Shown: positions 1 through 8,954 of the stretch, one piece after another | How the letters are laid out: each line of letters opens with the position of its first letter | Position numbering within the stretch: position 1 is the stretch's first letter | NCBI GenBank assembly: GCA_964500445.1 | Contig: CAZCOG010000012.1 | Span: 1-64,000 of the forward strand | Origin: Persicitalea sp964500445 | Lineage (GTDB): Bacteria > Bacteroidota > Bacteroidia > Cytophagales > Spirosomataceae | Direction: 5' to 3' | DNA: 64,000 nucleotides | Made by a program: the position numbers and the translations under genes | Notes under the pieces: generated by a model | Told to the model about the DNA's origin: nothing | Databases searched by the model: none | Seen by the model: only the letters and a program-made list of their open reading frames with translations

Positions 1-149
1 GAATAATATATAACTACTTTTTTATTTAAAAATATAAATATTTCCTGAAAGATCAGTCTATTTTATAATTAGCAATAACTGGCATAATTATGATAAAAGT
101 GGGACCATATTCATTCAGTTTCATTGATTGGCTACCTACTCCCATATCT
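1..149. other. AT-rich leader before first gene
   Basis: Very AT-rich stretch with several TATA-like runs and no convincing coding potential. It precedes the glycosyltransferase and probably contains its promoter, but no clear TAnnTTTG box was recognised. An upstream in-frame ATG at 90 is possible but would add about 20 residues unlike the family N-terminus. Confidence 0.4.
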
Positions 150-1316
150 ATGCTAGATTTACCCAAAAACCTGCTTTGCTTTTCCCATCTCCGCTGGGAT
201 TTTGTCTATCAGCGCCCTCAGCATCTGCTCACCCGCCTTTCGGAATTCACTACGGTTTATTTCCTGGAAGAGCCCGTGTTTGATTCCAGCGCAACGGCCT
301 GGGTTAGTTATTCCCAGCGCCTGCCTAATCTTTGGGTATGTGTGCCGCACCTGCCGCATGGTTGGGACAGGTCGCAGATCAACGACCATCTTCGGGAGCT
401 CCTTGCTGAGCTTTTGGTTGGAAAAGATGTTAAGGATTTTATTTTCTGGTACTACACGCCCATGGCCCTGGAATTTTCCGATCACCTCGATCCCCGCCTG
501 ACGATTTATGACTGCATGGATGAACTTTCGGCTTTCAAATTTGCGCCTCAGGAAATTAAAGTACTGGAAAATAGCTTGTTTCTGAAAGCAAATATCGTAT
601 TCACCGGTGGGCATTCACTTTATGAGTTTAAGAGAAAGCAGCATCTCAATACTCACTTTTTTCCCAGCAGTATTGACAAATCTCACTTCGTCAAAGCGCG
701 GGAGTCAGGTAATGAACCCGCCGATCAGGCAGCTATCGCTGAACCCAAAATCGGGTTTTACGGCGTGATCGACGAGCGTTTCGATACTGAGCTGATTCGC
801 GGTATCGCGGAGGCCCGTCCCGACTGGCACATCGTGCTGATCGGCCCGGTAGTCAAGATAGATCCTGCCCACTTGCCCCAACTACCCAACATTCACTACC
901 TGGGGCCTAAATCTTACGACGAACTACCGGGTTATTTGTCGGGCTGGGAAGTAGCACTGATTCCGTTTTTGCGCAATGAATCTACCCACTTCATCAGCCC
1001 TACCAAAACGCCGGAGTACCTGGCCGGCGGCAAACCTGTAGTTTCTACCCCCATTCGTGATGTGGTGCACCCCTATGGCGTAGAGCAGCTGGTAGCCATT
1101 GGCGAAACTACCGAAGAATTTGTAACAATTATCGAAAAATTATTGACAACCGATAATCGTACTGCTTGGTTACAAGGTGTAGATCAATTTTTGGATAATT
1201 GTTCGTGGGATCTGACCGTCCAGGCTATGATCGATGTGATGGACAAAGCCTTGAATACGCACAATGTAATCAGAGCTTTGCCGACCAAATTACCCGAGTT
1301 ACAGGTCGGGGCGTAA
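150..1316 (+). CDS. Family 1-type glycosyltransferase
   Basis: Predicted cytoplasmic GT-B-fold glycosyltransferase of about 388 residues, transferring a sugar from a nucleotide donor in glycan or exopolysaccharide synthesis; donor and acceptor cannot be read from sequence. The N-terminus has the family hallmark LRWDFVYQRPQHLL, and the C-terminal half has a donor-site-like stretch (STHFISPTKTPEYLAGGKPVVST). I chose the ATG at 150 because the hallmark normally sits about ten residues from the start; the ATG at 90 adds an unrelated extension. Relatives often lie next to UDP-galactopyranose mutase; any such gene would be outside the window to the left. It is followed 12 bases later by a glycoside hydrolase-like gene, suggesting an operon. 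Confidence 0.8.
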   Translation: MLDLPKNLLCFSHLRWDFVYQRPQHLLTRLSEFTTVYFLEEPVFDSSATAWVSYSQRLPNLWVCVPHLPHGWDRSQINDHLRELLAELLVGKDVKDFIFWYYTPMALEFSDHLDPRLTIYDCMDELSAFKFAPQEIKVLENSLFLKANIVFTGGHSLYEFKRKQHLNTHFFPSSIDKSHFVKARESGNEPADQAAIAEPKIGFYGVIDERFDTELIRGIAEARPDWHIVLIGPVVKIDPAHLPQLPNIHYLGPKSYDELPGYLSGWEVALIPFLRNESTHFISPTKTPEYLAGGKPVVSTPIRDVVHPYGVEQLVAIGETTEEFVTIIEKLLTTDNRTAWLQGVDQFLDNCSWDLTVQAMIDVMDKALNTHNVIRALPTKLPELQVGA

Positions 1317-1328
1317 AAACAGCGTCCT

Positions 1329-2495
1329 ATGACGGAAATCACTAATCCTTTTGCATCGTTCTGGATGGGCGGATATGAATGTACCGACCAGCTCAATACC
1401 CACGGCGACCGCGTCGATTTTTTACAGTTAACCGGGCACCTTGACATGCTTCAGGAAGACTACGCCCTTCTGGGTCAGTTCGGCATCAGAACGGTGCGCG
1501 AGGGACTGAGGTGGAGTCGGGTGGAATTGCGGCCCTATGAGTACGATTTCCGAACGCTGGGAATCATGCTGGAGGCGGGTCGCAATGGTGGCATTCAGCA
1601 GGTATGGGATCTTTGCCACTTTGGCTATCCCGACGACCTCACGCCGCTTCACCCTCATTTCACCCGTCGCTTTGAGGCCCTGTGCCGGGCTTTCGCCAGC
1701 TACTACGCCGCACTTCGGCCGGATGACACCCTGATCGTCACGCCTATTAATGAGGTGAGCTTTATGTCGTGGTTGGGTGGAGATGTGGCCGGAACCTCGC
1801 CCTACTGCCGCCACAATGGCTGGGAGGTAAAATATGCCCTCATGCGCGCTTACATCGCGGGTATCCGCGCCCTGCGGGAGATAATTCCTGGTGTCCGCAT
1901 CCTGACTACCGAACCGCTAGTGAACGTCGTTCCTACTTTCGATGCTACCGAAGCGCAAATCGCAGAAGCTAACCATCATCATGATTTGCAGTACCAATCA
2001 CTGGACATTCTATGTGGGCGGATTTGCCCGGAATTAGGGGGTACCCCCGACTGTCTGGATATGCTGGGATTTAATTTTTATTACGACAACCAATGGGAAT
2101 TTGGTACCAATCATACCCTAAACTGGAACGATCTGATAGCAGATGAGCGCTGGCGTTCTCTCGACAACCTGCTGCGGGAAGCCCACCAGCGTTATGATCG
2201 CCCCGTGGTACTTTCCGAAACCAGCCATCCCGGCATAGATCGCCCGATTTGGATCGAAAGGATTGCGCAGGAATGTAGCCGGGCCATCAGGGAAGGCGTA
2301 CCGCTTTGGGGCATCTGCCTTTATCCCATTATCGACCGTCCCAACTGGGACAATCTGGACGACTGGCATGAAGCCGGGCTTTGGGATCTGGACAATCCTA
2401 CCAGCCAAATGGGCAGAGTCCTGCACAAGCCTTCCGCACTGGCTCTACGGATGGCGCAGCAAGTCACGGCTGATGCCATTTGGAAAGCCGGATAG
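1329..2495 (+). CDS. GH1/clan GH-A-like glycoside hydrolase
   Basis: 388-residue (beta/alpha)8-barrel protein of the beta-glucosidase-like clan. It opens with FWMGGYECTDQ, like the family 1 opening strand, and has GIRTVREGLRWSRVE, an acid/base-like TPINEVSF (Asn-Glu on strand 4) and a nucleophile-like VVLSETSH near the end of the barrel, so both carboxylates appear present. No signal peptide is visible, suggesting cytoplasmic action. It is shorter than classical GH1 enzymes (about 450 residues). It lies 12 bases behind a glycosyltransferase and before a GT87-like gene, so a role in modifying a glycan or glycolipid is inferred. The substrate is unknown. Confidence 0.75.
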   Translation: MTEITNPFASFWMGGYECTDQLNTHGDRVDFLQLTGHLDMLQEDYALLGQFGIRTVREGLRWSRVELRPYEYDFRTLGIMLEAGRNGGIQQVWDLCHFGYPDDLTPLHPHFTRRFEALCRAFASYYAALRPDDTLIVTPINEVSFMSWLGGDVAGTSPYCRHNGWEVKYALMRAYIAGIRALREIIPGVRILTTEPLVNVVPTFDATEAQIAEANHHHDLQYQSLDILCGRICPELGGTPDCLDMLGFNFYYDNQWEFGTNHTLNWNDLIADERWRSLDNLLREAHQRYDRPVVLSETSHPGIDRPIWIERIAQECSRAIREGVPLWGICLYPIIDRPNWDNLDDWHEAGLWDLDNPTSQMGRVLHKPSALALRMAQQVTADAIWKAG

Positions 2496-2560
2496 AAGAA
2501 TACCCGTTTTCTGCCTAATTTTGGACTGTGGCCGCCCCTACCAGCAAGTCCAACGCACGA

Positions 2561-3748
2561 ATGAAGTTCATCGAAAGATTCCTGATCAATCAGAAAGCCC
2601 AGCTGATTCTCTTTTCCATTCTGGCATTATTTGCCGCCGCCCAGTCGTATTTTGGCTCGCTAACTACCATTGCCGATGGTGCTGATCTTTACACAAAGTA
2701 CAACAACTATATTATTTTCAAGCAGTCCTTTTTTCACCTGATCAAGGATCAGGATTTATATATTTTGTATCCTGCGGAGCATTGGGATTTATATAAGTAC
2801 AGTCCTACATTCGCCCTATTATTCGGCGCGTTAGCCTTCTTACCCGATTTATTGGGGCTGACTTTCTGGAACCTTCTCAATGCTTTCGTTCTATTCTTCG
2901 GGCTTTATTATCTGCCCAAAATAGACCTGCGGACCAAGGGACTCATATTTGTTTTCATCGCGAGTGAACTGATGGGAGCTATGCAAAATGAGCAAAGCAA
3001 CGGCCTGATCGCCGGGCTATTAATCTTTGCTTTTGGGTTCCTGGAACGCGACAAATACTGGCTGGCTGCCTTCTGCGTTGTGGCCAGCATTTTCATAAAA
3101 CTATTCGGAATCGTTGCCCTTGCTCTCTATCTTTTATACCCCAACAAATGGAAACTAGCCTACACAGCAGCGGCTTGGGTAGCCATTTTTACGCTACTTC
3201 CACTACTGGTAGTAAGTGCAGAACAGTTGGTTTTTTTATACCAAAGTTGGGGAGAGTTGTTGGCCAACGACCACGCTGATTCGCACGGCCTGTCGGTGAT
3301 TGGCTGGCTAAAGACCTGGTTTGGCTGGGAGCCTAACAAAGTGGCGGTGGCCGCCGTGGGGGTAGTTCTCTTCTGCCTGCCGCTGCTGAAAATTAAGTCT
3401 TACAGCGACTACCCTTTCCGGGTTATGCTGCTGGCGTCGGTACTGGTGTGGGTTATTATCTTCAACCACCGCGCCGAGTCGCCCACTTTTATTATTGCTG
3501 TGAGCGGGGTAGCGCTTTGGTACTTCATTCAGGCTCCCAAAACCGAAAACCTCGTTTTGTTGCTGCTGACTTTGGTGTTCACCATACTTTCGCCGACCGA
3601 CCTTTTCCCGCCTTTCGTCCGCCATGAGTGGATGGAACCCTACGTAGTGAAGGCCGTGCCCTGTATTCTGATCTGGGCAAAACTTACCTATAACTTGCTG
3701 GCAGGCCCTATTGAGCCCAGAATAAGTGGGGATGAGATTCAGGCCTAA
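2561..3748 (+). CDS. GT87/DUF2029-like integral membrane glycosyltransferase
   Basis: About 395 residues with roughly nine to ten hydrophobic segments. After the first membrane helix there is a loop with YNNYIIFKQSFFHLI and LYPAEHWDLYKYSPTF, matching the DUF2029/GT87 pattern (polyprenyl-phosphate-sugar dependent GT-C-type enzymes). A later SNGLIAGLLIF segment with a preceding QNEQ also fits. The ATG at 2561 gives a sensible MKFIERF start; a GTG at 2528 would extend it into the upstream spacer. It ends the three-gene glycan group with the two preceding genes (spacing about 65 bases). Assignment to a transferase rests on family resemblance; the sugar is unknown. Confidence 0.75.
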   Translation: MKFIERFLINQKAQLILFSILALFAAAQSYFGSLTTIADGADLYTKYNNYIIFKQSFFHLIKDQDLYILYPAEHWDLYKYSPTFALLFGALAFLPDLLGLTFWNLLNAFVLFFGLYYLPKIDLRTKGLIFVFIASELMGAMQNEQSNGLIAGLLIFAFGFLERDKYWLAAFCVVASIFIKLFGIVALALYLLYPNKWKLAYTAAAWVAIFTLLPLLVVSAEQLVFLYQSWGELLANDHADSHGLSVIGWLKTWFGWEPNKVAVAAVGVVLFCLPLLKIKSYSDYPFRVMLLASVLVWVIIFNHRAESPTFIIAVSGVALWYFIQAPKTENLVLLLLTLVFTILSPTDLFPPFVRHEWMEPYVVKAVPCILIWAKLTYNLLAGPIEPRISGDEIQA

Positions 3749-3804
3749 GGTATTTCAGTAAGATTTCCTCTTTTTAATGCTTTACTGATTTTAATCAGGA
3801 AACA

Positions 3805-5199
3805 ATGAAAAAGAGAGACTTCCTCAGAATCACCGGACTGGCCGGAATAGGTGGCATGGGCATGGGCTTCAAATCGGCTCGTTCTCCGAAATCCGCGCTC
3901 CCACCCCACCGCCAAACCTTCAATATGTCGGGCTATGCAGCCCCAAAGATTGACACCGTCCGAATTGGCTACATCGGGTTGGGCAACCGGGGCAGCGGCG
4001 CAGTCAAGCGCATCGTTCATTTGGAGAATGTGGAGGTGAAGGCCATATGCGACATCCGCCCTGAGCAAGCCGCCGCTGCCGCCAAAACTTTTGCCGGTAC
4101 TTCGCACAGCCCGCAGGTTTATTCCGGCTCGCCCGATGCCTGGAAGCAAGTCTGCGAACGCGACGACATCGACCTTATTTATATCTGTACGCCGTGGAGT
4201 CTGCACACACTGATGGCACTATACGCGATGGAACAGGGCAAGCACGCCGTTACGGAAATCCCGGCGGCTACTACCCTGGCCGACTGCTGGAAACTGGTCG
4301 AGACTTCGGAGCGCACGCGGAAGCACTGCATGATGCTGGAAAACTGTTGCTACGATTTCTTCGAACTACTTACGCTCAACATGGCCCGGCAGGGGTACTT
4401 CGGCGAAATCGTCCACGTCGAAGGCGCCTATATTCACGATATTCTGGATTCGTTTTTTGACAAAGACCGTCGTTATGACCTTTGGCGGCTGCGCGAAAAC
4501 CAGCGCAACGGCAACCTCTACCCTACCCACGGACTGGGGCCAATCGCCCAGATTCTCGACATCAATCGCGGCGACAAAATGGATTACCTGGTATCGGTAT
4601 CCACCAACGATTTCATGCTCGCACCCCGTGCTCACGCACTGGCCGCCAAAGACCCGGATTTCAAGGAATTCGCCGGGAAATCTTTCCGGGGTAATATGAA
4701 CACGACGACGATCCGAACCAACAAAGGCAAAACGATCATGCTGCAGCATGATGTCAGTTCGCCCCGCCCCTACTCCCGCATTCACCTCGTCAGCGGCACG
4801 AAGGGTGTGGCCCAAAAGTACCCTCTCGACGGAGAACGCGGGCGTATTTCACAAGGCCATGAATGGATTTCCGACGCAGAGTACCTGGAATTGGAGAAAA
4901 AGTACAAGCCCGAAATCGTGAAGCGGATCGGTGAACTGGCCAAGCAGGTTGGCGGTCATGGCGGTATGGATTTCCTGATGGACTGGCGACTGATCGACTG
5001 CCTGCGCAATGGCCTGCCGCTGGACCAGGATGTGTACGATGCCGCCGCTTGGAGTTCCATCGTGCCTTTGAGCATCGAGTCGGTGGCCAACCGCTCCAAC
5101 TCGGTAGATGTTCCTGATTTCACGAATGGCGCCTGGAAAAAGAACGAGCCTATCGATATTTCAATGACCAAAGGAGGAAACACGGGCGTAAAATCTTAA
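3805..5199 (+). CDS. Gfo/Idh/MocA-fold glycosidase, GH109-like
   Basis: 464 residues. The N-terminus (KKRDFLRITGLAGIGG) looks like a Tat-type or related export signal without a clean RR pair. A Rossmann NAD-binding motif, GYIGLGNRGSG, follows at about residues 54-64, then CTPWSLH and the VTEIPAATT segment. The middle contains YPTHGLGP and the Arg/Tyr-rich WRLRENQRNGN typical of GH109 alpha-N-acetylgalactosaminidases, which use NAD in a redox-assisted hydrolysis. I infer a periplasmic or surface amino-sugar glycosidase. The next gene starts 3 bases after the stop and encodes a NagX-like membrane protein, supporting a joint role in amino-sugar use. A plain sugar dehydrogenase is the alternative. 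Confidence 0.8.
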   Translation: MKKRDFLRITGLAGIGGMGMGFKSARSPKSALPPHRQTFNMSGYAAPKIDTVRIGYIGLGNRGSGAVKRIVHLENVEVKAICDIRPEQAAAAAKTFAGTSHSPQVYSGSPDAWKQVCERDDIDLIYICTPWSLHTLMALYAMEQGKHAVTEIPAATTLADCWKLVETSERTRKHCMMLENCCYDFFELLTLNMARQGYFGEIVHVEGAYIHDILDSFFDKDRRYDLWRLRENQRNGNLYPTHGLGPIAQILDINRGDKMDYLVSVSTNDFMLAPRAHALAAKDPDFKEFAGKSFRGNMNTTTIRTNKGKTIMLQHDVSSPRPYSRIHLVSGTKGVAQKYPLDGERGRISQGHEWISDAEYLELEKKYKPEIVKRIGELAKQVGGHGGMDFLMDWRLIDCLRNGLPLDQDVYDAAAWSSIVPLSIESVANRSNSVDVPDFTNGAWKKNEPIDISMTKGGNTGVKS

Positions 5200-5202
5200 A
5201 AA

Positions 5203-6330
5203 ATGGAACAAAAAGTACCCCCCGTCGCTATCATCAAACCCGCCCGGCTGGCATCCATCGACGCGCTGCGCGGCTTCGACATGCTCATGATTGCGGGCGG
5301 TGGTACTTTCATCCAGCTTATGGACGGCAAAACCGGACTCGCCTGGGTAGATGCTGTGGCGGCGCAGTTCGAGCATCCCGAGTGGCACGGCTTCACTTTT
5401 TATGATTTTATCTTTCCGCTGTTCCTGTTTCTGGCGGGTACTTCGCTCCCATTCAGTTTACAGTCGGGACTTGCCAAAGGTTTTTTCAAAAGTACCCTGC
5501 TGCGTAAAGTATCCAAGCGGATGCTGGTCCTGGTCTTGCTGGGAATTTTGTACAAAAATGCCCCGGTGGACATTTTTGATCCCGCCCACATCCGCTACGG
5601 CTCTGTGCTGGGCCGCATCGGCGTTGGCACCTTTCTGGCGGCGGTACTTTACCTGAATTTTCCCCAAAATCAGCGTCTGTTTATTGCTTTTGGGATATTG
5701 GTCGTTTACTTTCTCGCCTTGATATTCATTCCCGTGCCAGGCTACGGCGCGGGCGACCTGTCATTCGAGGGAAATTTGGTTGGCTGGTTCGACCGCCACT
5801 TTATGCCGGGGCGTCTTTTGCAAAAAACCTACGACGAGCTGGCCCTTTTCACCCAACTTCCGGCGGCCTGTCTGGTCATCTTTGGTACCCTGGCGGGCGA
5901 CACGCTGCGAAACCAAATTGACCCATCGGCTAAGCTACGGCGGCTGCTTATTTTTGGGACTATCGGAATCGCTGCCGGGGTACTTTGGAATTTTGTTTTT
6001 CCCATTAATAAACACCTGTGGTCAAGTTCTTTCATTTTGCTGACCGCCGGGCTGGCTTTCTGTTCGCTGGCGGCCTTTTATTGGATCATCGATGTACTTG
6101 GGTTTGTGAAATGGTCTTTTTTCTTCCGCGTCATCGGAATGAACTCCCTGGTAATGTACCTCGCTTATCGTTTCATCGACTTCGATGAAACTTCCCGACT
6201 ACTTTTTTCGGGAATTTACGGGCATCTGGCCGAAAACTGGCACGACGTCTTAAACGCGCTTGGCGGGCTACTGGTAGCGTGGCTATTTTTGTATTTTCTG
6301 TGGCGAAAGAAGGTGTTTGTGAAGGTGTAG
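5203..6330 (+). CDS. DUF5009/NagX-like membrane acyltransferase-family protein
   Basis: 375 residues with about ten membrane segments. It starts with the family signature RLASIDALRGFDML and has FTFYDFIFPLFLFLAGTSLPFS early on, as in DUF5009 and the catalytic half of heparan-alpha-glucosaminide N-acetyltransferase. The relatives acetylate or help move amino sugars at the inner membrane (NagX in N-acetylglucosamine regulons). The start lies 3 bases behind the GH109-like gene, so the two are almost certainly cotranscribed and perhaps translationally coupled. Transport versus acetyl transfer cannot be separated from sequence. Confidence 0.8.
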   Translation: MEQKVPPVAIIKPARLASIDALRGFDMLMIAGGGTFIQLMDGKTGLAWVDAVAAQFEHPEWHGFTFYDFIFPLFLFLAGTSLPFSLQSGLAKGFFKSTLLRKVSKRMLVLVLLGILYKNAPVDIFDPAHIRYGSVLGRIGVGTFLAAVLYLNFPQNQRLFIAFGILVVYFLALIFIPVPGYGAGDLSFEGNLVGWFDRHFMPGRLLQKTYDELALFTQLPAACLVIFGTLAGDTLRNQIDPSAKLRRLLIFGTIGIAAGVLWNFVFPINKHLWSSSFILLTAGLAFCSLAAFYWIIDVLGFVKWSFFFRVIGMNSLVMYLAYRFIDFDETSRLLFSGIYGHLAENWHDVLNALGGLLVAWLFLYFLWRKKVFVKV

Positions 6331-6424
6331 GCGATTAATTAATCCTCTCTCACACACCACTCACTAATTCCTGCAAACAGAATCCAGGCTACGGGCGTTT
6401 GAACCTATGTACCCAAAATATCGA

Positions 6425-8683
6425 ATGGTGAAAACAAATTTTATTCGCCTCGTTCTGGCCTTTTTCATCCTGGCTACCAGCACCGCAAACGCCTCTAAAA
6501 TGTATGAGGTACTTGTGGATACGGTCAGGGTCACGCCTTTTGTGCAACAGCTAACCCAGTCTATCCGACAGACTATCCCGCAAGAAAATTTCCAGCTACC
6601 CAGCGCCGTTCTTCTCACCCCAGATGCTTCCCAACTGGCTCGATTCTCGGAGGGTGATGGCACGAATTCTTTTGTTTTTAGCCTGCCCGTTTCAGGCAAA
6701 ACAAACCTTGACATCTACGTAGAACAAGTCCCGGTCAAAGCTGGCTCATTCGAGCTGGTCACCAGTTCCGGGAAACGCGGGGCGATGCCGGATGTGCGAT
6801 CATACCGGGGAAAAGTACTTGGCGAAGCTGGCTCGACGGTATCTCTGACAAGTACCGCAGGTACTTTGGAAGGCTTGATTTATGGTAAAGACTTTTCCTA
6901 TACGCTCGGAAAAGTCAATGGAAATAATTCCGGCCAGACGCACGTGATCTACCGCTCCGGCGAGTACCCGGAGAAGAGAAGTTTCAGCTGCGTAGTCGAA
7001 GAAGTTATCCCAGTCGATATAGTGAAAAATCCCGTAAAGCCTTCCGGTGGAAGAATGGCTGTTAACGATTGCCGGAAAGTGGAAATTTATCTGGAGGCCG
7101 ACTACCAACTCTACCTGGATTGGGGAAGCGATATTTCCTATATCACCAGCCGAATCACCAGTATTTTTAACAATGTGGCCGCCATTTACGCCAATGAAGG
7201 GGTCAAGTTGGAACTGAGCGGACTGCTGGTTTGGGATACGCCGGACCCGTACAGTGGAGCCGGAAACACAACTACCGCTTTGGGCGCGTTCAAAACGCAC
7301 TGGAACGACATAGGCAATGCTTTCAATGGCGACATCGCCCACCTTATTTCGGCCCGAAATCTGGGAGGAGGGCAGGCCACCCTGCCGATCAGAAATTCCC
7401 CCGTACAAGATGTTTACGATTTGGGTTCGGTGTTTGACAAGCCGTCGGGCCGCAGCGTCGCTTACGGAGTGAGCGGGAACTTCAATGACACCAGTACGCC
7501 TCTTCCGGGTTATTCTTACGAAGTATACATTCTGGCCCACGAGCTGGGGCATAATTTCGGACTACCCCACACGCAATCCTGCATTTGGGAGGGCGGAGCC
7601 ATCGACAATTGCGCTCCCACCGAAAACGGCCCTTGCCCCGCAGGACCAACGCCCCCCAACGGTGGCACGATCATGAGCTATTGCGCCAATCTGGCCAATG
7701 GCTTCGGACCACAGCCCGGTGCCAAGCTGAAATACGAATTCCTGATAGCTGATAACCTGCGAAATCCGGGTACCAATCCGCCCACTATTTCGCCCGCCCA
7801 GATAACCCTGGTACAGGGAGAAAGTACTACGTTGAGTGTTTCAAACTGCTCCGGTTCAGTAGTTTGGAACGATGGAGTCACAACGGGACTCAGCCGGACC
7901 ATCACCCCAACTACCTCTTACACCTACGAAGCGGCCTGCTCAGTAAGCAACTACCTGAGCGCACCCGCATCGGCTATTGTCACGGTCACTTGTGCTACGC
8001 CTATTGCCTGCGCGGTGGCAGCATCCAAAGGACTGAGTCCTTTTTTTGGTATCAGTTCGTTTTCGCTGGAAACCATTTCTACCGAAAATACCTACGGCTC
8101 GCCGGCCAATCTGGGCACAAACTACCAGGATTTGAGTTGTCAGGAATCGGCCTCGCTGACAGCAGGCAGCACGTACGCTTTTAGCCTGACGGGCACCTTC
8201 AATAACTCCGCTTACGCCAAAATTTATATCGACTACAATGGCAACGGCCAGTTTATGGATGCGGGGGAACTCGTTTACAGCGGTGGCAATGCCAGCTCTC
8301 ATTCCGGCAACATCACAATACTCAACACTGCGGTGTCGAATTCCCCGCTTCGGATGCGTGTGATTTTCGACCCCAACCCTTCCTCATCAGCCTGTAACTT
8401 ATTGGGAACCAACAATGGGTCAGGGAAAGCCAATGACTACGCCGTGACGATCACCGGAACTACCTGCCCGCCGGGCATCCGAGAAACCGTCCAATCCGGC
8501 GACTGGAATGATCCTGCGGTATGGAGTTGTGGTACTTTGCCTACCTCTTCCGACCTGGTAAAGATCAATCAAAGCCACGTAGTTTCTCTTCCCTCGGGCT
8601 ATATGGCGGATGCAGCGTCAATAGAACTACTTGGAACGATTCAGTATGGGGCGAATGCAGCGGTGCGGCTGAATCAGCCGTGA
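6425..8683 (+). CDS. Secreted metzincin metalloprotease with GEVED module
   Basis: About 752 residues from the ATG at 6425, which places a signal peptide (VLAFFILATSTANAS) at the N-terminus; an upstream ATG at 6407 adds six residues. After a propeptide-like region lies a reprolysin/M12-type catalytic domain with the zinc motif HELGHNFGLPH (first His about residue 372) and a Met-turn GTIMSYC. Then come an Ig-like stretch, a GEVED domain (YIDYNGNGQFMDAGELVYSG) and a last SGDWNDPAVWSCG module. The usual basic T9SS C-terminal sorting domain is not evident; the protein stops right after the final module. An exported protease is well supported; the export route is less clear. Confidence 0.85.
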   Translation: MVKTNFIRLVLAFFILATSTANASKMYEVLVDTVRVTPFVQQLTQSIRQTIPQENFQLPSAVLLTPDASQLARFSEGDGTNSFVFSLPVSGKTNLDIYVEQVPVKAGSFELVTSSGKRGAMPDVRSYRGKVLGEAGSTVSLTSTAGTLEGLIYGKDFSYTLGKVNGNNSGQTHVIYRSGEYPEKRSFSCVVEEVIPVDIVKNPVKPSGGRMAVNDCRKVEIYLEADYQLYLDWGSDISYITSRITSIFNNVAAIYANEGVKLELSGLLVWDTPDPYSGAGNTTTALGAFKTHWNDIGNAFNGDIAHLISARNLGGGQATLPIRNSPVQDVYDLGSVFDKPSGRSVAYGVSGNFNDTSTPLPGYSYEVYILAHELGHNFGLPHTQSCIWEGGAIDNCAPTENGPCPAGPTPPNGGTIMSYCANLANGFGPQPGAKLKYEFLIADNLRNPGTNPPTISPAQITLVQGESTTLSVSNCSGSVVWNDGVTTGLSRTITPTTSYTYEAACSVSNYLSAPASAIVTVTCATPIACAVAASKGLSPFFGISSFSLETISTENTYGSPANLGTNYQDLSCQESASLTAGSTYAFSLTGTFNNSAYAKIYIDYNGNGQFMDAGELVYSGGNASSHSGNITILNTAVSNSPLRMRVIFDPNPSSSACNLLGTNNGSGKANDYAVTITGTTCPPGIRETVQSGDWNDPAVWSCGTLPTSSDLVKINQSHVVSLPSGYMADAASIELLGTIQYGANAAVRLNQP

Positions 8684-8954
8684 GGTAGTTCTTGGATTAA
8701 AAATCTGGCGTTGTACATTATATACAAGATGCTGAATCTTGATAATTTGTTAGAAAACCAACTTTCTTTCAACTTTGAAATCTATATACTCCCACACATA
8801 TCCATAGAAAATACAGACATTAGAGAATAAAGCACCAATTTGTTGACTATAAAACATTTATAAAATTTCACTATGGGTATGCATGGTGATCTCTAGAAAT
8901 TTTAACAGTAATCGCAAAATAAATTATAAGGTCACAGGATCTACAGATAATAGA
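8684..8954. other. AT-rich spacer left of the DUF262 gene
   Basis: 271 bases, clearly richer in A+T than the protease gene to the left. No gene, tRNA or terminator was recognised. A near-palindrome TTGTACATTATATACAA lies at 8711-8727. The change in composition begins here, so the left edge of the presumed acquired segment falls in this spacer. No target-site duplication with the right side (10776-10854) was found by eye. Confidence 0.4.

Noticed and set aside
6800..7552. 250-residue open frame antisense to the metalloprotease
   Set aside because: It lies fully inside a gene with clear domains, has no family motif and no own promoter; a shadow frame of a GC-balanced gene.
8711..8727. TTGTACATTATATACAA as an operator for the DUF262 gene
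   Set aside because: The symmetry is imperfect and the site is behind the gene's stop, not at its promoter.
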